This document shows positions 54,107-63,689 of a stretch of DNA of 64,000 nt, one piece after another. The notes under the pieces were generated by a model. That model saw only the letters and a list, made by a program, of their open reading frames with translations. It made no database searches and was not told where the DNA came from. Positions within the stretch are counted from its first letter, which is position 1. The number at the start of each line of letters is the position of its first letter. The translations under genes and the position numbers were made by a program. Origin of the DNA: Bacteroidota bacterium (GTDB lineage: Bacteria > Bacteroidota > Ignavibacteria > Palsa-1295); assembly GCA_018266755.1 (NCBI GenBank), contig JAFDZW010000005.1, positions 620,001 to 684,000 on the forward strand, written 5' to 3'.

Positions 54107-54619
54107 TTGGCGAAGTCAGTACGATCCATTTTCAAGCGCTCCGGCTCCCGTTCCAAGGGGCAATCGACTTCCCCACGCTTTTCCTCGCTTCTCTTCTGGA
54201 CATTTAACCTAACCGCTGCGGCAATTGTCGTTGCGCTCGGTTGGCAGTTCGTCGAGCGAATGTTTGTCAAACCGCCGGTTTCGAGCACCCGCGAACGAAC
54301 GGATCTGCTTGTGCGGGCGGGCGAGCATATTCAGCTCAATGTGCTCAATGGCTCCGGCGCAGCCAATGTCGCACGCATTTACACCGATTTCCTGCGCGCC
54401 CGCAAGTTCGATGTCGTCTCAATGAGCAATTACAAGACAAGCACCATCGAGCACACCTATATCATCGACAAAGTCGGCGATTCGAGCGCATCGCATAAGA
54501 TCGCATACGCACTCGGCATATCACCGGCGCGTATTATTGTCGAACCCGATTCCGAAGCGTTCGTCGATGCAGCCGTCGTGATCGGAAAAGATTTTTCAGC
54601 TACGAACCCATTGCGTTAA
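54107..54619 (+). CDS. membrane-anchored LytR_C domain protein
   Basis: About 170 residues from TTG 54107 (no ATG in frame between the upstream stop and the domain). A basic N-terminus, one transmembrane helix (LLFWTFNLTAAAIVVALGW) and a periplasmic LytR C-terminal domain (IQLNVLNGSGAANVARIYTDFLRARKFDVVSMSNY...TYIIDKVGD). The domain is often fused to or near LytR-CpsA-Psr cell-wall proteins. It is followed by rsfS 7 bases later. Confidence 0.75.
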   Translation: MAKSVRSIFKRSGSRSKGQSTSPRFSSLLFWTFNLTAAAIVVALGWQFVERMFVKPPVSSTRERTDLLVRAGEHIQLNVLNGSGAANVARIYTDFLRARKFDVVSMSNYKTSTIEHTYIIDKVGDSSASHKIAYALGISPARIIVEPDSEAFVDAAVVIGKDFSATNPLR

Positions 54620-54625
54620 GCATCC

Positions 54626-55147
54626 ATGGCAAAAACAACAGCGTCACGTTCTACCAAGACAACGAAGAAACCGGCAGCAAAAACTGCCGCACCGAAGAAA
54701 CCTCGCGCCACATCCACCGCAGCAAAACGACCGGCACCCAAACGAGCCAAGGCGGTAGTTGATACCCAGAAGCAGATCGCACACGTTGCCGCCCTGTATA
54801 CACTGGAGAAGAAGGCGACCGACGTCAAGATTCTCGATGTGCGCGGGATCACGGCAATCACCGATTTCTTTATTGTCTGTTCCGCTTCGAGCGATGCACA
54901 AGTCAAAGCAATCGGCGAGAATGTCATCGTGAAAATGCGCGAGGATCATGGCCTCTCACCCTGGAAGACCGAGGGCTGGGACGCACTACAATGGGTGATT
55001 CTGGATTTTGTCGATTTCGTCGTACACGTCTTCCGCGAATCGGCGCGCGAGTTCTACCATCTCGAGCGCCTCTGGGCGGATGCACCGACAGAAACGGTTG
55101 AGGACGTACCCGCAAAGAAAACTCGCACCACCAAAAAAGCGTCATAA
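54626..55147 (+). CDS. rsfS: ribosomal silencing factor RsfS
   Basis: 173 residues. The RsfS domain (about 53-160) shows ILDVRGITAITDFFIVCSASSDAQVKAI, WKTEGWDALQWVILDFVDFVVHVF and REFYHLERLW. It binds L14 (uL14) and blocks subunit joining in starvation. A 50-residue Lys/Ala/Pro-rich N-terminal extension and a basic C-terminal tail are not found in most RsfS proteins. The stop overlaps the next ATG by one base. Confidence 0.93.
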   Translation: MAKTTASRSTKTTKKPAAKTAAPKKPRATSTAAKRPAPKRAKAVVDTQKQIAHVAALYTLEKKATDVKILDVRGITAITDFFIVCSASSDAQVKAIGENVIVKMREDHGLSPWKTEGWDALQWVILDFVDFVVHVFRESAREFYHLERLWADAPTETVEDVPAKKTRTTKKAS

Positions 55148-56550
55148 TGCTCAAATTGCAGTTTCTCGGAGCAGCCGGTCAAGTGACCGGCTCGAAGTAT
55201 TTTGTCCATTCGAGTACGTCACGCGGTATCCTTGTCGATTGCGGACTGTTCCAGGGTCCCAAGGAACTCCGTGAAATGAACTGGACCGAACTGCCGATCT
55301 CGACCGGCAATATCGGCACGGTGCTCATCACGCATGCCCATCTCGATCATATCGGCTACCTTCCCCGCCTCGTCAAGCATGGCTATAAAGGCCAAATACT
55401 GGCGACCGAAGCAACGATCGAGATCGCGGGATATGTGCTTCGCGATTCGGCCCATCTTCAGGAAGAAGATGCGGAACATGCGAACAAGCATCATTACGCT
55501 CGTCACCGTCCTGCGCTTCCGCTCTATGTTTCGGAAGATGCAGAAGCGGCACTGACCCTCTTTCAAGAGATCAAGCGAGGAAAGAAACGAATCCTGCATG
55601 ATAGCGTCGCCGCGGAGTATTCGAATGCAGGTCATATTCTCGGCTCGTGCTCAATCCGAGTTGAAAAGCGGTATGACGACCGTGATCCGATCAGCATTCT
55701 GTTCTCCGGTGATATCGGGCGGCGCAAGCCGATCTATCTAAAGCCTCGCGACCCGGCTCCGGCTGCCGACTACATCGTCTGCGAATCGACCTATGGTGAC
55801 CGCCTCCACAAGGACATCCCGCCGCTCGAAGAATTGCGCGACATCGTTCTCGAAGCGGTCAAGACATCGAGTGTCCTGCTGATTCCTGCATTTGCTGTCG
55901 ACCGGACACAAGAGTTGATGTTCTGCCTGAACACACTGATGCGCGAAGGTCAGCTGCCGGATACACTGCCGGTATACGTTGATAGTCCGATGGCAAACGG
56001 CGTTACGGATATTTACGACAAATTCTGTGACGAGCATACGTTTACCCAGGAAGAGCTGAACGAGCCGGATAAGAACCCGTTGCGTTTTAAGTCGCTTCGC
56101 ATTGTTTCCACACCGGAGGAATCGAAGCACCTCAACGATTTGAATGGGCCGGCGGTAATTATCAGCGCCAGCGGGATGGCAACGGGCGGGCGCATTATGC
56201 ACCATTTGTTCCACCGTCTGAATCAGCCGGATACCATGGTGCTCTTTACCGGCTTTCAGGCTGAAGAAACGCTCGGCCGTGTGCTGATCGAAGGGGAGAA
56301 ACATGTGCATATCTTCGGTGAGCAGATCGAGGTCAAGGCACGAGTTGCAAAGCTCAACTCCTTTAGCGGCCATGCCGACCAAAGCGAGATCCTCGATTGG
56401 CTGCGGACCGTCCCAAACGCTCCAAAAACGCTGTTTCTGACACATGGTGAGGATGCTGCTCGAAAAGTACTCAAGGAGAAGATCGAATCCGAACTCGGGT
56501 GGACGGTTGTGCTTCCCCATATCGGCGACCTCGTGGATCTGGAAGCGTGA
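55147..56550 (+). CDS. metallo-beta-lactamase/beta-CASP RNase
   Basis: 467 residues. MBL motifs: THAHLDHIGYLP (residues 60-71, HxHxDH), SNAGHILGS, SGDIG. Beta-CASP motifs follow: CESTYGDRLH, IPAFAVDRTQEL, ISASGMATGGRI, and C-terminal NSFSGHADQSE. This is the RNA-processing exonuclease/CPSF-73-like group (YsiK-type), cytoplasmic and probably zinc dependent. It overlaps rsfS by one base, so ribosome silencing and RNA processing are co-expressed. Confidence 0.92.
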   Translation: MLKLQFLGAAGQVTGSKYFVHSSTSRGILVDCGLFQGPKELREMNWTELPISTGNIGTVLITHAHLDHIGYLPRLVKHGYKGQILATEATIEIAGYVLRDSAHLQEEDAEHANKHHYARHRPALPLYVSEDAEAALTLFQEIKRGKKRILHDSVAAEYSNAGHILGSCSIRVEKRYDDRDPISILFSGDIGRRKPIYLKPRDPAPAADYIVCESTYGDRLHKDIPPLEELRDIVLEAVKTSSVLLIPAFAVDRTQELMFCLNTLMREGQLPDTLPVYVDSPMANGVTDIYDKFCDEHTFTQEELNEPDKNPLRFKSLRIVSTPEESKHLNDLNGPAVIISASGMATGGRIMHHLFHRLNQPDTMVLFTGFQAEETLGRVLIEGEKHVHIFGEQIEVKARVAKLNSFSGHADQSEILDWLRTVPNAPKTLFLTHGEDAARKVLKEKIESELGWTVVLPHIGDLVDLEA

Positions 56551-56662
56551 TCTATGGGAGCTAACGGAAGCTGCGAACCATGATTTATTTTTCATGCATA
56601 CCCTTCCGAACGGACTTCCCGGCCACGAAACCTTCCCGTCGAAATTGTGTCTAATAGTATAG

Positions 56663-59600
56663 ATGATTCGATATTGTACTGCGGTTCTATTGGTGCTTCT
56701 TGGCGCAAGCAGTTTGAGCTATGCGCAGAGCACAACATTTGGTAAAAACAAGGTACAGTACGAGCGATTCAAGTGGAAATATATCCAGTCGCCGCACTTT
56801 GACGTGTACTACTACGATGGCGGGGAGCAGCTTGCCGCCTTCGTCGCCGAATCTGCCGAACAGGCGCTGCCGAGCATCGAACATACCCTGCGATACGACA
56901 TCGCTTCACGCGTCTCGATCCTCGTCTACAACTCGCATAATGATTTTCAGCAGACCAACGCGGTCGGCGAGTACTTGCCCGAGGGCGTTGGCGGCGTAAC
57001 CGAGCTGTACAAGAACCGCGTTATCCTTCCCTTCGAGGGCAACTTCGAACTGTTCCGTCATGTCATTCACCACGAACTGGTCCACGCGGTTGTCAACGAT
57101 ATGTTCGTCGGTGGCAATGCACAGTCGCTGCTGATGGGTACCGGGATCATGATCCCGTCGTGGATGAACGAGGGACTCGCAGAATATGAATCGCTCCATG
57201 GTCTCGACCTCGAGACGGACATGTTCATGCGTGATGCGACGCTCGGCGAGTCGGTTCCGTCGCTTGCACGACTCGGAGGGTATGTGCAGTATCGCGTGGG
57301 GCAGACAATGTACTGGTACATCGCCGATACATACGGACCGGAGAAAGTCGGCGAATTGCTCAATCGTATCAAGACCACGCGCTCGGCCGAGTTCGCATTT
57401 CGTTCGACGTTCGGGATGGGCGTTTCGGACTTCAGCGACAAGTTCATCGAAGCGCTCAAGAAACGCTACTTCCCGGACATCGCTCGTTTCGATAATCCCT
57501 CAAGTTTCGCCGAGGCATTAGCCGACCACAAAAAGCTCGGCAATTTCTTCAATGCTGCACCTGAGATCTCGCCGGACGGACATTGGCTTGCATTCATCAG
57601 CGATCGCGCCGAGTCCTATGATGTCTATATTCAAGATCTTTCGAAGCTTTCGGATATCCGCAAAGTACTTGGCGGCGGAGGCTCGACCGGCAATTACGAA
57701 GAACTGCATTTGTTAACGCCGGGCCTTGCATGGTCGCCCGATGCGCATAAACTTGCGCTCGCATCCAAAGCCTCGAATCATGACCGCATCAGTATCATCG
57801 ATGTTGCAAGCGAGGAAGCCGACCTGCTTCCGGATTTCGAAGTCGATGCGATCGGGCAGATCGCTTGGTCGCCGGACGGAAAGACGTTGGCATTTATGGC
57901 CTATAAGAACGGACAGAGCGACCTGTATACCTATGATCTTGAGAGTAAGCGACTCTTGAATTTGACCAACGACGTCTATTCCGAACAAGACCCTGCTTGG
58001 GGTCCCGATTCAAAGACGATCTACTTCACCAGTGATCGCGCCGACAAAACAACACCGGCATCGGCGCCGCTCAATGGCATCACCGAAAGCGCTGTAAAGC
58101 ATCGTCAGAAGGATATCTATCGCTTTAATCTCGATACCCGAACGATCACGCGCATTACGAATACCGAGGATCAGGACGAACAGAAACCGACGTATGCGCA
58201 GGGCGCAAAGAAGTTGTTCTACATTTCGAACAAGAACGGTATTAACAATGTCTTCGCATGCGGACCAGACGGCTCGAACCCTAAACCGGTCACGAACTCG
58301 CTCTCGAAGATCGAACAAGTCAGCATCAGTTCGGATGCATCGAAACTGGCGTTCTGTGCGAACCGCGAAGGCGGATATAATCTCTATTTGATGCGCAACC
58401 CACTCGACCATACACTCGATTCGTTGCCGACAACAACCCTCCGCCGCCAGATGCTTGCTGACCGCGATCAGAAAGACTCTGCGGCCGCTCGGATCGCCGA
58501 GATTATCAAACAGCCGCCAACGTCTGCCGCAGACTCCGCAAAAGGTTACGGGGATGTCTCCGTCGATCTGAATAACTACGTCTTTACCAACAACCCCGAT
58601 CTCTATCGTCAACCGGTGACACGACATACACCGATCGAGACCATCACCGACTACAAGGACTCGTCCGGAAATTATCTCAGCCACGATTATAAAATTACGT
58701 TTTCGCCGGATATTATCCTTGGCAGCGCAGGCTATACCGGGTTCTACGGACTTCAGGGCTCGATGCAGATGCTTTACTCCGACGAACTCGGCAATCATCA
58801 GATCTATGTTGCCACGAACCTACTGATCGATCTCAAGAATTCGGATTACGTCCTGGCGTATTTCGATCTCGAAAATCGTACGAACTTCGGTTTGCAGGGC
58901 TTCCATAGTGCACGCTTCCTATACACCGATCCCGACCCCGGCTACTCGCAGTATTCATGGTTCCTTGCGCGCTTCACGAACTATGGCCTGAGCGGACTTG
59001 CATCCTATCCGCTCGATAAATTCAACCGCGTCGACTTTAATCTTTCGACCCAGGTGTTCGAGCGAGATGTGATCGATAATTCCGCCGGCGATGCGCTCAA
59101 CCTTGCGACAAAACGCAAGTTTGCCATCGTACCCGGCATATCCTATATTCACGACGATGTAACTTGGAGCTATTTCTATCCGAAGGCGGGCACACGCTAC
59201 AACGCAGGGATCGTTGGAGCTCCGTCGTTCTCGTCGTCGATGCTTGGGTTTGTGACGCCGCAGATCGACTTTCGTCATTACTTCAAGATCGCCGGCGACC
59301 TTTCGCTCGCAACGCGCGTCGCAGGCGCCGCAAGCTTTGGCCCGACGCCACAGAAGTTCTTGCTCGGCGGTGTCGAGGGGTGGCTCTACGGGCTCTACAG
59401 CGGCCAGACCTACCCGCTGAACGATCCGCAAGATTTCGCGCTCTTTTCGACCGGTATGCCGCTGCGCGGCTATCCCATCGCTGCGAAGATCGGCACGAAG
59501 TATGCGATCACGAACGTCGCTCTTCGCTTCCCTTTCCCGATCTATGTCAGCGGCGCACCGCTGGCACTGCTGTCGGAGGCCTTCTTCGACGCCGGTACGT

Positions 59601-59797
59601 CATGGAATGACCGAGTCTATCTTTTCCGCAAGAAACCCGATGGCGGCTTCACGACACAGGATCTGCTTGCGTCGAGTGGTATCGGCTTCCGCACGTATCT
59701 ACTCGGCTTCTACCTCCGCATGGATATCGCTTGGACCACCACGTTCGACACCTGGGGCAAGCCGCAGTATATCTTCTCGATTGGTGAGGACTACTAA
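56663..59797 (+). CDS. MA-type peptidase with TolB-like propeller and C-terminal beta-barrel
   Basis: 1044 residues. Signal peptide to about residue 21 (SLSYAQ). A peptidase_MA-like domain follows: HHELVHAVVND, zinc motif His137-Glu138-x2-His141, and NEGLAEYE near 170. Residues about 270-600 hold PD40/TolB-type WD repeats (APEISPDGHWLAFISDRAESYDVYI, LAWSPDAHKLALASKA, IAWSPDGKTLAFMAY, PAWGPDSKTIYFTSD). The C-terminal 350 residues look like an outer-membrane BamA-like barrel ending FSIGEDY. Probably a cell-surface protease-like protein of Bacteroidota; substrate unknown. Confidence 0.85.
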   Translation: MIRYCTAVLLVLLGASSLSYAQSTTFGKNKVQYERFKWKYIQSPHFDVYYYDGGEQLAAFVAESAEQALPSIEHTLRYDIASRVSILVYNSHNDFQQTNAVGEYLPEGVGGVTELYKNRVILPFEGNFELFRHVIHHELVHAVVNDMFVGGNAQSLLMGTGIMIPSWMNEGLAEYESLHGLDLETDMFMRDATLGESVPSLARLGGYVQYRVGQTMYWYIADTYGPEKVGELLNRIKTTRSAEFAFRSTFGMGVSDFSDKFIEALKKRYFPDIARFDNPSSFAEALADHKKLGNFFNAAPEISPDGHWLAFISDRAESYDVYIQDLSKLSDIRKVLGGGGSTGNYEELHLLTPGLAWSPDAHKLALASKASNHDRISIIDVASEEADLLPDFEVDAIGQIAWSPDGKTLAFMAYKNGQSDLYTYDLESKRLLNLTNDVYSEQDPAWGPDSKTIYFTSDRADKTTPASAPLNGITESAVKHRQKDIYRFNLDTRTITRITNTEDQDEQKPTYAQGAKKLFYISNKNGINNVFACGPDGSNPKPVTNSLSKIEQVSISSDASKLAFCANREGGYNLYLMRNPLDHTLDSLPTTTLRRQMLADRDQKDSAAARIAEIIKQPPTSAADSAKGYGDVSVDLNNYVFTNNPDLYRQPVTRHTPIETITDYKDSSGNYLSHDYKITFSPDIILGSAGYTGFYGLQGSMQMLYSDELGNHQIYVATNLLIDLKNSDYVLAYFDLENRTNFGLQGFHSARFLYTDPDPGYSQYSWFLARFTNYGLSGLASYPLDKFNRVDFNLSTQVFERDVIDNSAGDALNLATKRKFAIVPGISYIHDDVTWSYFYPKAGTRYNAGIVGAPSFSSSMLGFVTPQIDFRHYFKIAGDLSLATRVAGAASFGPTPQKFLLGGVEGWLYGLYSGQTYPLNDPQDFALFSTGMPLRGYPIAAKIGTKYAITNVALRFPFPIYVSGAPLALLSEAFFDAGTSWNDRVYLFRKKPDGGFTTQDLLASSGIGFRTYLLGFYLRMDIAWTTTFDTWGKPQYIFSIGEDY

Positions 59798-59950
59798 TCC
59801 ACCCTACTTTTCATGAACTCGGTTCGTTTGCCATTCTGAGCAAGAAAGAAGTAGGAGACTACCGCCCCTGCATTCTTCTTGAACGTCATGTTGATGCCGG
59901 CCTGATCGAACTGGAAATCCATATTTCCTGTCTGGCGTCGCTGATGTTTG
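59797..59950 (-). pseudogene. possible fragment of a DUF3471-like C-terminal domain
   Basis: The only coding-like stretch between the peptidase gene and eda. Minus strand reads FDQAGINMTFKKNAGAVVSY then FLAQNGKRTEFMK, close to the F-x-x-D-x-x-G-x-V-x-x-L-x-x-x-QNG ending of proteins with a DUF3471-type tail. Nothing recognisable precedes it in frame, so it would be a remnant. Confidence 0.3.
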
Positions 59951-60049
59951 TGAATTCGCCGATGAACGCAGCGCCCACACCACGCGCATACTATATCTTC
60001 CCATTCTTCGCGATGGCGACGAAGCGGTGACGGATGCTGTTTGAAATCA

Positions 60050-60676
60050 CTATGCGACCATCGCACGCGCAGTGGCTGCCCGCTTACCCACTGCGTCGCT
60101 ATCTGATGCCGCTATATCGGCATCGCTGATAAGCGAGGAGCCAAGACCGGCAGCCGTGCAGCCGACCGCAATATACTCTCCCACATTCTGCGGACTAACA
60201 CCATTCGTCGCGACATAACGGATCTGCGGCAGCGGTCCTCGCAACGCCTTCACGTACGCCGGGCCGAGTCCGACCAGCGGAAACAACTTGACAAAATCTG
60301 CGCCGCTCGTGTGTGCATGAAAGACTTCGGTCGGAGTCAGTGCCCCGGCCATCGACGGGACCCCATTGTCGCGGGCAACGGTGATCATTTTGGTGTCTAC
60401 AATTGGGCTGACCAGAAACTTGGCACCTGCGGCGATGGCGGCTTCGGAATCCTTTTTGCCGATCACCGTGCCTGCGCCGATGAGACACTTCGGAAAACGG
60501 TGTACCAACTCCTCGATACACTCGATCGCTCCTCCGGAGTTCAGGGTTACTTCAATGATGGAAATACCAGCCTCCGTGATCTTCTGCACGAAGGACGGGA
60601 TCGTGGAGGTATCGCGTACACGAATGACGGCGAAGAGCTTCTCGTCGGCGATGCGTTGGATGGTTTCGTGAGCCAT
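60050..60676 (-). CDS. eda: KDPG/KHG aldolase
   Basis: 208 residues from ATG 60676 (two residues longer if from 60682). Class I aldolase that splits 2-keto-3-deoxy-6-phosphogluconate to pyruvate and glyceraldehyde-3-phosphate or acts on 4-hydroxy-2-oxoglutarate. Active-site residues line up with the family: Glu in IEVTLNS (position 44 from the longer start), Thr in GAGTV (72), Schiff-base Lys in DFVKLFP (132), and GxxPxxxYxATxGV-like PQIRYVATNGV. No edd gene is adjacent. Starts 37 bases after the truncated clpB. Confidence 0.93.
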   Translation of the reverse strand: MAHETIQRIADEKLFAVIRVRDTSTIPSFVQKITEAGISIIEVTLNSGGAIECIEELVHRFPKCLIGAGTVIGKKDSEAAIAAGAKFLVSPIVDTKMITVARDNGVPSMAGALTPTEVFHAHTSGADFVKLFPLVGLGPAYVKALRGPLPQIRYVATNGVSPQNVGEYIAVGCTAAGLGSSLISDADIAASDSDAVGKRAATARAMVA

Positions 60677-60712
60677 ACACAAAGATACGAACCAAGCAGC
60701 TGTACGCGGGCT

Positions 60713-62029
60713 TTAGCTTGCTGCGAGTTCGCGCTTGAGTGCTTCGCGTTCGATCTCGAGCTGTCGGATCTTTCGCTCAAGTTGGTCGAGCTCGGCGGGC
60801 ATAGAATCGATTTCGATGCGGAGTTTGCTGGCAGCTTCATCCATCAGGTCGATCGCCTTGTCGGGGAGAAAACGGTCGGCGATGTAACGAGACGAAAGCT
60901 GCGCTGCTGCGACAAGCGCAGCGTCTTTGATTCGGACGCCATGATGCACCTCATACTTCTCTTTGAGTCCGCGCAGGATCGAGATGGTATCCTCAACCGA
61001 CGGCTCGCCGACAAATACGGGTTGAAAGCGTCGTTCGAGCGCAGCGTCCTTCTCGATGTGCTGACGGTATTCGTCGAGTGTGGTTGCTCCAATACATCGG
61101 AGTTCGCCGCGTGCAAGCGCGGGTTTGAGAATATTGGCTGCATCCATCGCACCCTGGGTCGCTCCGGCGCCGATGAGGGTGTGAAGTTCGTCGATAAAGA
61201 GGATAATCTCGCCTTCCGAATCCGCGACTTCTTTAACGATCGCTTTCAAGCGTTCTTCGAACTGACCACGGAAGCTCGTTCCGGCAACAAGCGAACCCAT
61301 ATCGAGCGTAATAATCCGCTTGCTCTTAAGATTCTCCGGCACGTCACCGGCGACAATGCGTCCGGCGATCCCTTCGACGATCGCCGTCTTGCCCACACCC
61401 GGCTCGCCGATCAGAACAGGATTGTTCTTCGTGCGACGCTCGAGAACCTGCATCACGCGTCGTACCTCTTCATCACGACCGATGACAGGATCAAGCTTTC
61501 CTTTTGCAGCAAGCTCGGTCAGGTCACGGCCGTATTTCTCGAGCGATTGGTAACGGTCTTCCGCGTTCGGATCGGTCACACGTTGCGAGCCGCGAACATC
61601 CTTCAGGGCTTTGAGCACTTCGGCTTTACGCACCCCCTGATCTTTCAGCAGCCGAGATGCCTCCCCCTTCTCTTCAAGAAAGGCAAGGAGGAGATGCTCT
61701 GTAGAAAGGTACTCATCCTTCAATGACTCCGCTTCTTTCCGGGCGGTGTCGAAGAGTCGGTTCAGGCTCTGAGAAACGTAGGTTCCGCCGCTAACTCCGC
61801 TTACTTTCGGCAGCTTCTCAAGCACAGCGTTTGCCTGGATGCGCAGGCCGTCCACATTCGCGCCCACTTTGCGCAGGATGGCGACAAAGACTCCTTCCGG
61901 ATCCTGAATCAGCGCAGCGAGCAGGTGTTCGGGTTCGATCTGGGAGTTGCCGTAATTGCCGGCGATCTCCGAGGCCGACTGCAAGGCCTCCTGGGTCTTG
62001 ACGGTTAACTTGTTCGGATTGATTGCCAT
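60713..62029 (-). CDS. clpB: ClpB N-terminal half (truncated or split)
   Basis: 438 residues. Clp N-terminal repeats ([25 protein letters not shown]), then AAA domain 1: Walker [16 protein letters not shown], Walker [16 protein letters not shown], sensor [14 protein letters not shown], Arg finger ALERRFQPV. The protein stops 25 residues into the coiled-coil middle domain ([19 protein letters not shown]), where normal ClpB (about 860 residues) continues to a second AAA domain. Nothing resembling the second half follows: eda begins immediately. It may form partial rings, be non-functional, or pair with a second half elsewhere. Confidence 0.9.
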   Translation of the reverse strand: MAINPNKLTVKTQEALQSASEIAGNYGNSQIEPEHLLAALIQDPEGVFVAILRKVGANVDGLRIQANAVLEKLPKVSGVSGGTYVSQSLNRLFDTARKEAESLKDEYLSTEHLLLAFLEEKGEASRLLKDQGVRKAEVLKALKDVRGSQRVTDPNAEDRYQSLEKYGRDLTELAAKGKLDPVIGRDEEVRRVMQVLERRTKNNPVLIGEPGVGKTAIVEGIAGRIVAGDVPENLKSKRIITLDMGSLVAGTSFRGQFEERLKAIVKEVADSEGEIILFIDELHTLIGAGATQGAMDAANILKPALARGELRCIGATTLDEYRQHIEKDAALERRFQPVFVGEPSVEDTISILRGLKEKYEVHHGVRIKDAALVAAAQLSSRYIADRFLPDKAIDLMDEAASKLRIEIDSMPAELDQLERKIRQLEIEREALKRELAAS

Positions 62030-62095
62030 AATAAACTCGTTTCGTTACAATTACCGGCGGATTGCGTACCGCTTCATGATTACTATTTCACAGCA

Positions 62096-63682
62096 TTGAT
62101 AACAACGCACATCCACAATTTGCTCACCTTCTTGCGACGGCGAACAACCATTTCGTGCGTTTACGTTACATTTTACGCCCTCACATTCTCTTTGTTACTA
62201 CCTCAAAGCGGCACAGCACAGCAGGACGAATCGAAGAAAATCCATATCACTGCCGACAGTCTGATCAATGCGAACAAAGGAGGCGAAGCGATCACCAAAC
62301 TCGTCGGTAATTTCAGTTTCTATCAGGGTTCGCTGACTGGTACGGCAAAACGTGCAGAACAGCACCCGAACAAGAACTATGTCGATCTGTTCGACGATGT
62401 CGTCATCCGGCAGGACACGCTTGCTCTGTATGCTCCACATGTCAAATACGAGGGTAATACCCGCACGGCGACAGCCGACGGGTATATTCAATTCTCGGAT
62501 CGCGACGATCACATTACTTCCGTTTGGGGGGCATACGATCTGGATCAGGGCATCGCTCAATTCCACGATGGTGTTCGCGCCGTTCAGGGCAACTCAACGC
62601 TCTCGTGCGATCATCTAACGTACATACGATCGACACAAACGATGATCGCGCACGGCAATGTCGTCGTCTACAGCGACTCCGGCATGCTTCATTGCGACTC
62701 GCTCATCGATGCCCGTTCGATCGGCGAACGTACGGCATTCGGCGACGTCCAGATCAAGAACGATTCGCTCATCGTCTTTTGTCAGTATCTCTACGATTCA
62801 AAACCCCAGAATACACTTCTTACTTCAGGTGAGGTTCAGGCGTATTCGATCGCGAACCGCACGATGCAATTCGGCGACACGATCATCCGCGATACAAAAA
62901 CAGGTCGCTCGTTCGTGCCATCGAGGCCATTGCTCGAGATTATCGACACCTCGCAGCGATTCGATTCCGTGTCGGCTTCGATGACGACGGTGTTCGATAC
63001 ACTCTTTGTGCGCTCAAAAACAATGGAAGCCGTCAGCGGCGATAGTGGCCGCTTCGTTGCGACCGATTCCGTGCTATTGATGCGCAACAACTTTAGCGGA
63101 AAATGCGGGAAGATGGTCTACTATCGCGAGCAAGGAATCCTAACACTCTTTGGGAACAAGCGACAATACGTCTGGTACGACAGTACCGAGATCAACGGCG
63201 ACAGTATCGTGATGTACGAACACAATAACAAGCCGGAACGTATCGTTGCCTACGGTCATGCGTTCGCAACAACCCCGTACTCCGATTCCGTCGGCACGAA
63301 GGATCGGACAAGCCAGCTCTCGGCGCAGTCGATGGTACTGACGATCGTTCGCGATACGGTTCGTTCGCTGCTTGCGGTTGATAATGCACTCTCCATCTAT
63401 TTTATGAGCTCCGAGGGCAAACCGAACGGGCTCAACCGTGCAAGCGGCGATTCGATCCGCATCGACTTCGAGCACAATAGTCCGGAGCGCATCGTTGTGC
63501 TTTCACACACCGAACAGGAGTTCTGGCCGGAGCGGTACGTCGGATATCGAGGTGCGGCATTCCGGCTTGGCAATTTCGAACGGCAGTACGACCTGCTGCA
63601 CCCGCGACGGGCGATCTTCGCGCCGGACTGGGAACCGCATCTCGTCGAGCTTTCCGAGCACATGCAACAAACCGAACACTAA
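62096..63682 (+). CDS. OstA-like (LptA/LptD N-terminal family) LPS transport protein
   Basis: 528 residues, probable TTG start. N-terminal hydrophobic segment ([22 protein letters not shown]) as signal. The rest is repeated OstA beta-jellyroll strands ([86 protein letters not shown]-like). It carries LPS across the periplasm with LptB and LptFG; the lptB gene follows 7 bases later, supporting this. Confidence 0.85.
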   Translation: MITTHIHNLLTFLRRRTTISCVYVTFYALTFSLLLPQSGTAQQDESKKIHITADSLINANKGGEAITKLVGNFSFYQGSLTGTAKRAEQHPNKNYVDLFDDVVIRQDTLALYAPHVKYEGNTRTATADGYIQFSDRDDHITSVWGAYDLDQGIAQFHDGVRAVQGNSTLSCDHLTYIRSTQTMIAHGNVVVYSDSGMLHCDSLIDARSIGERTAFGDVQIKNDSLIVFCQYLYDSKPQNTLLTSGEVQAYSIANRTMQFGDTIIRDTKTGRSFVPSRPLLEIIDTSQRFDSVSASMTTVFDTLFVRSKTMEAVSGDSGRFVATDSVLLMRNNFSGKCGKMVYYREQGILTLFGNKRQYVWYDSTEINGDSIVMYEHNNKPERIVAYGHAFATTPYSDSVGTKDRTSQLSAQSMVLTIVRDTVRSLLAVDNALSIYFMSSEGKPNGLNRASGDSIRIDFEHNSPERIVVLSHTEQEFWPERYVGYRGAAFRLGNFERQYDLLHPRRAIFAPDWEPHLVELSEHMQQTEH

Positions 63683-63689
63683 GACATCT

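Noticed and set aside
60311-61726. 471-residue + strand frame over eda and clpB
   Set aside because: It covers two well-identified genes on the other strand and has no recognisable domain.
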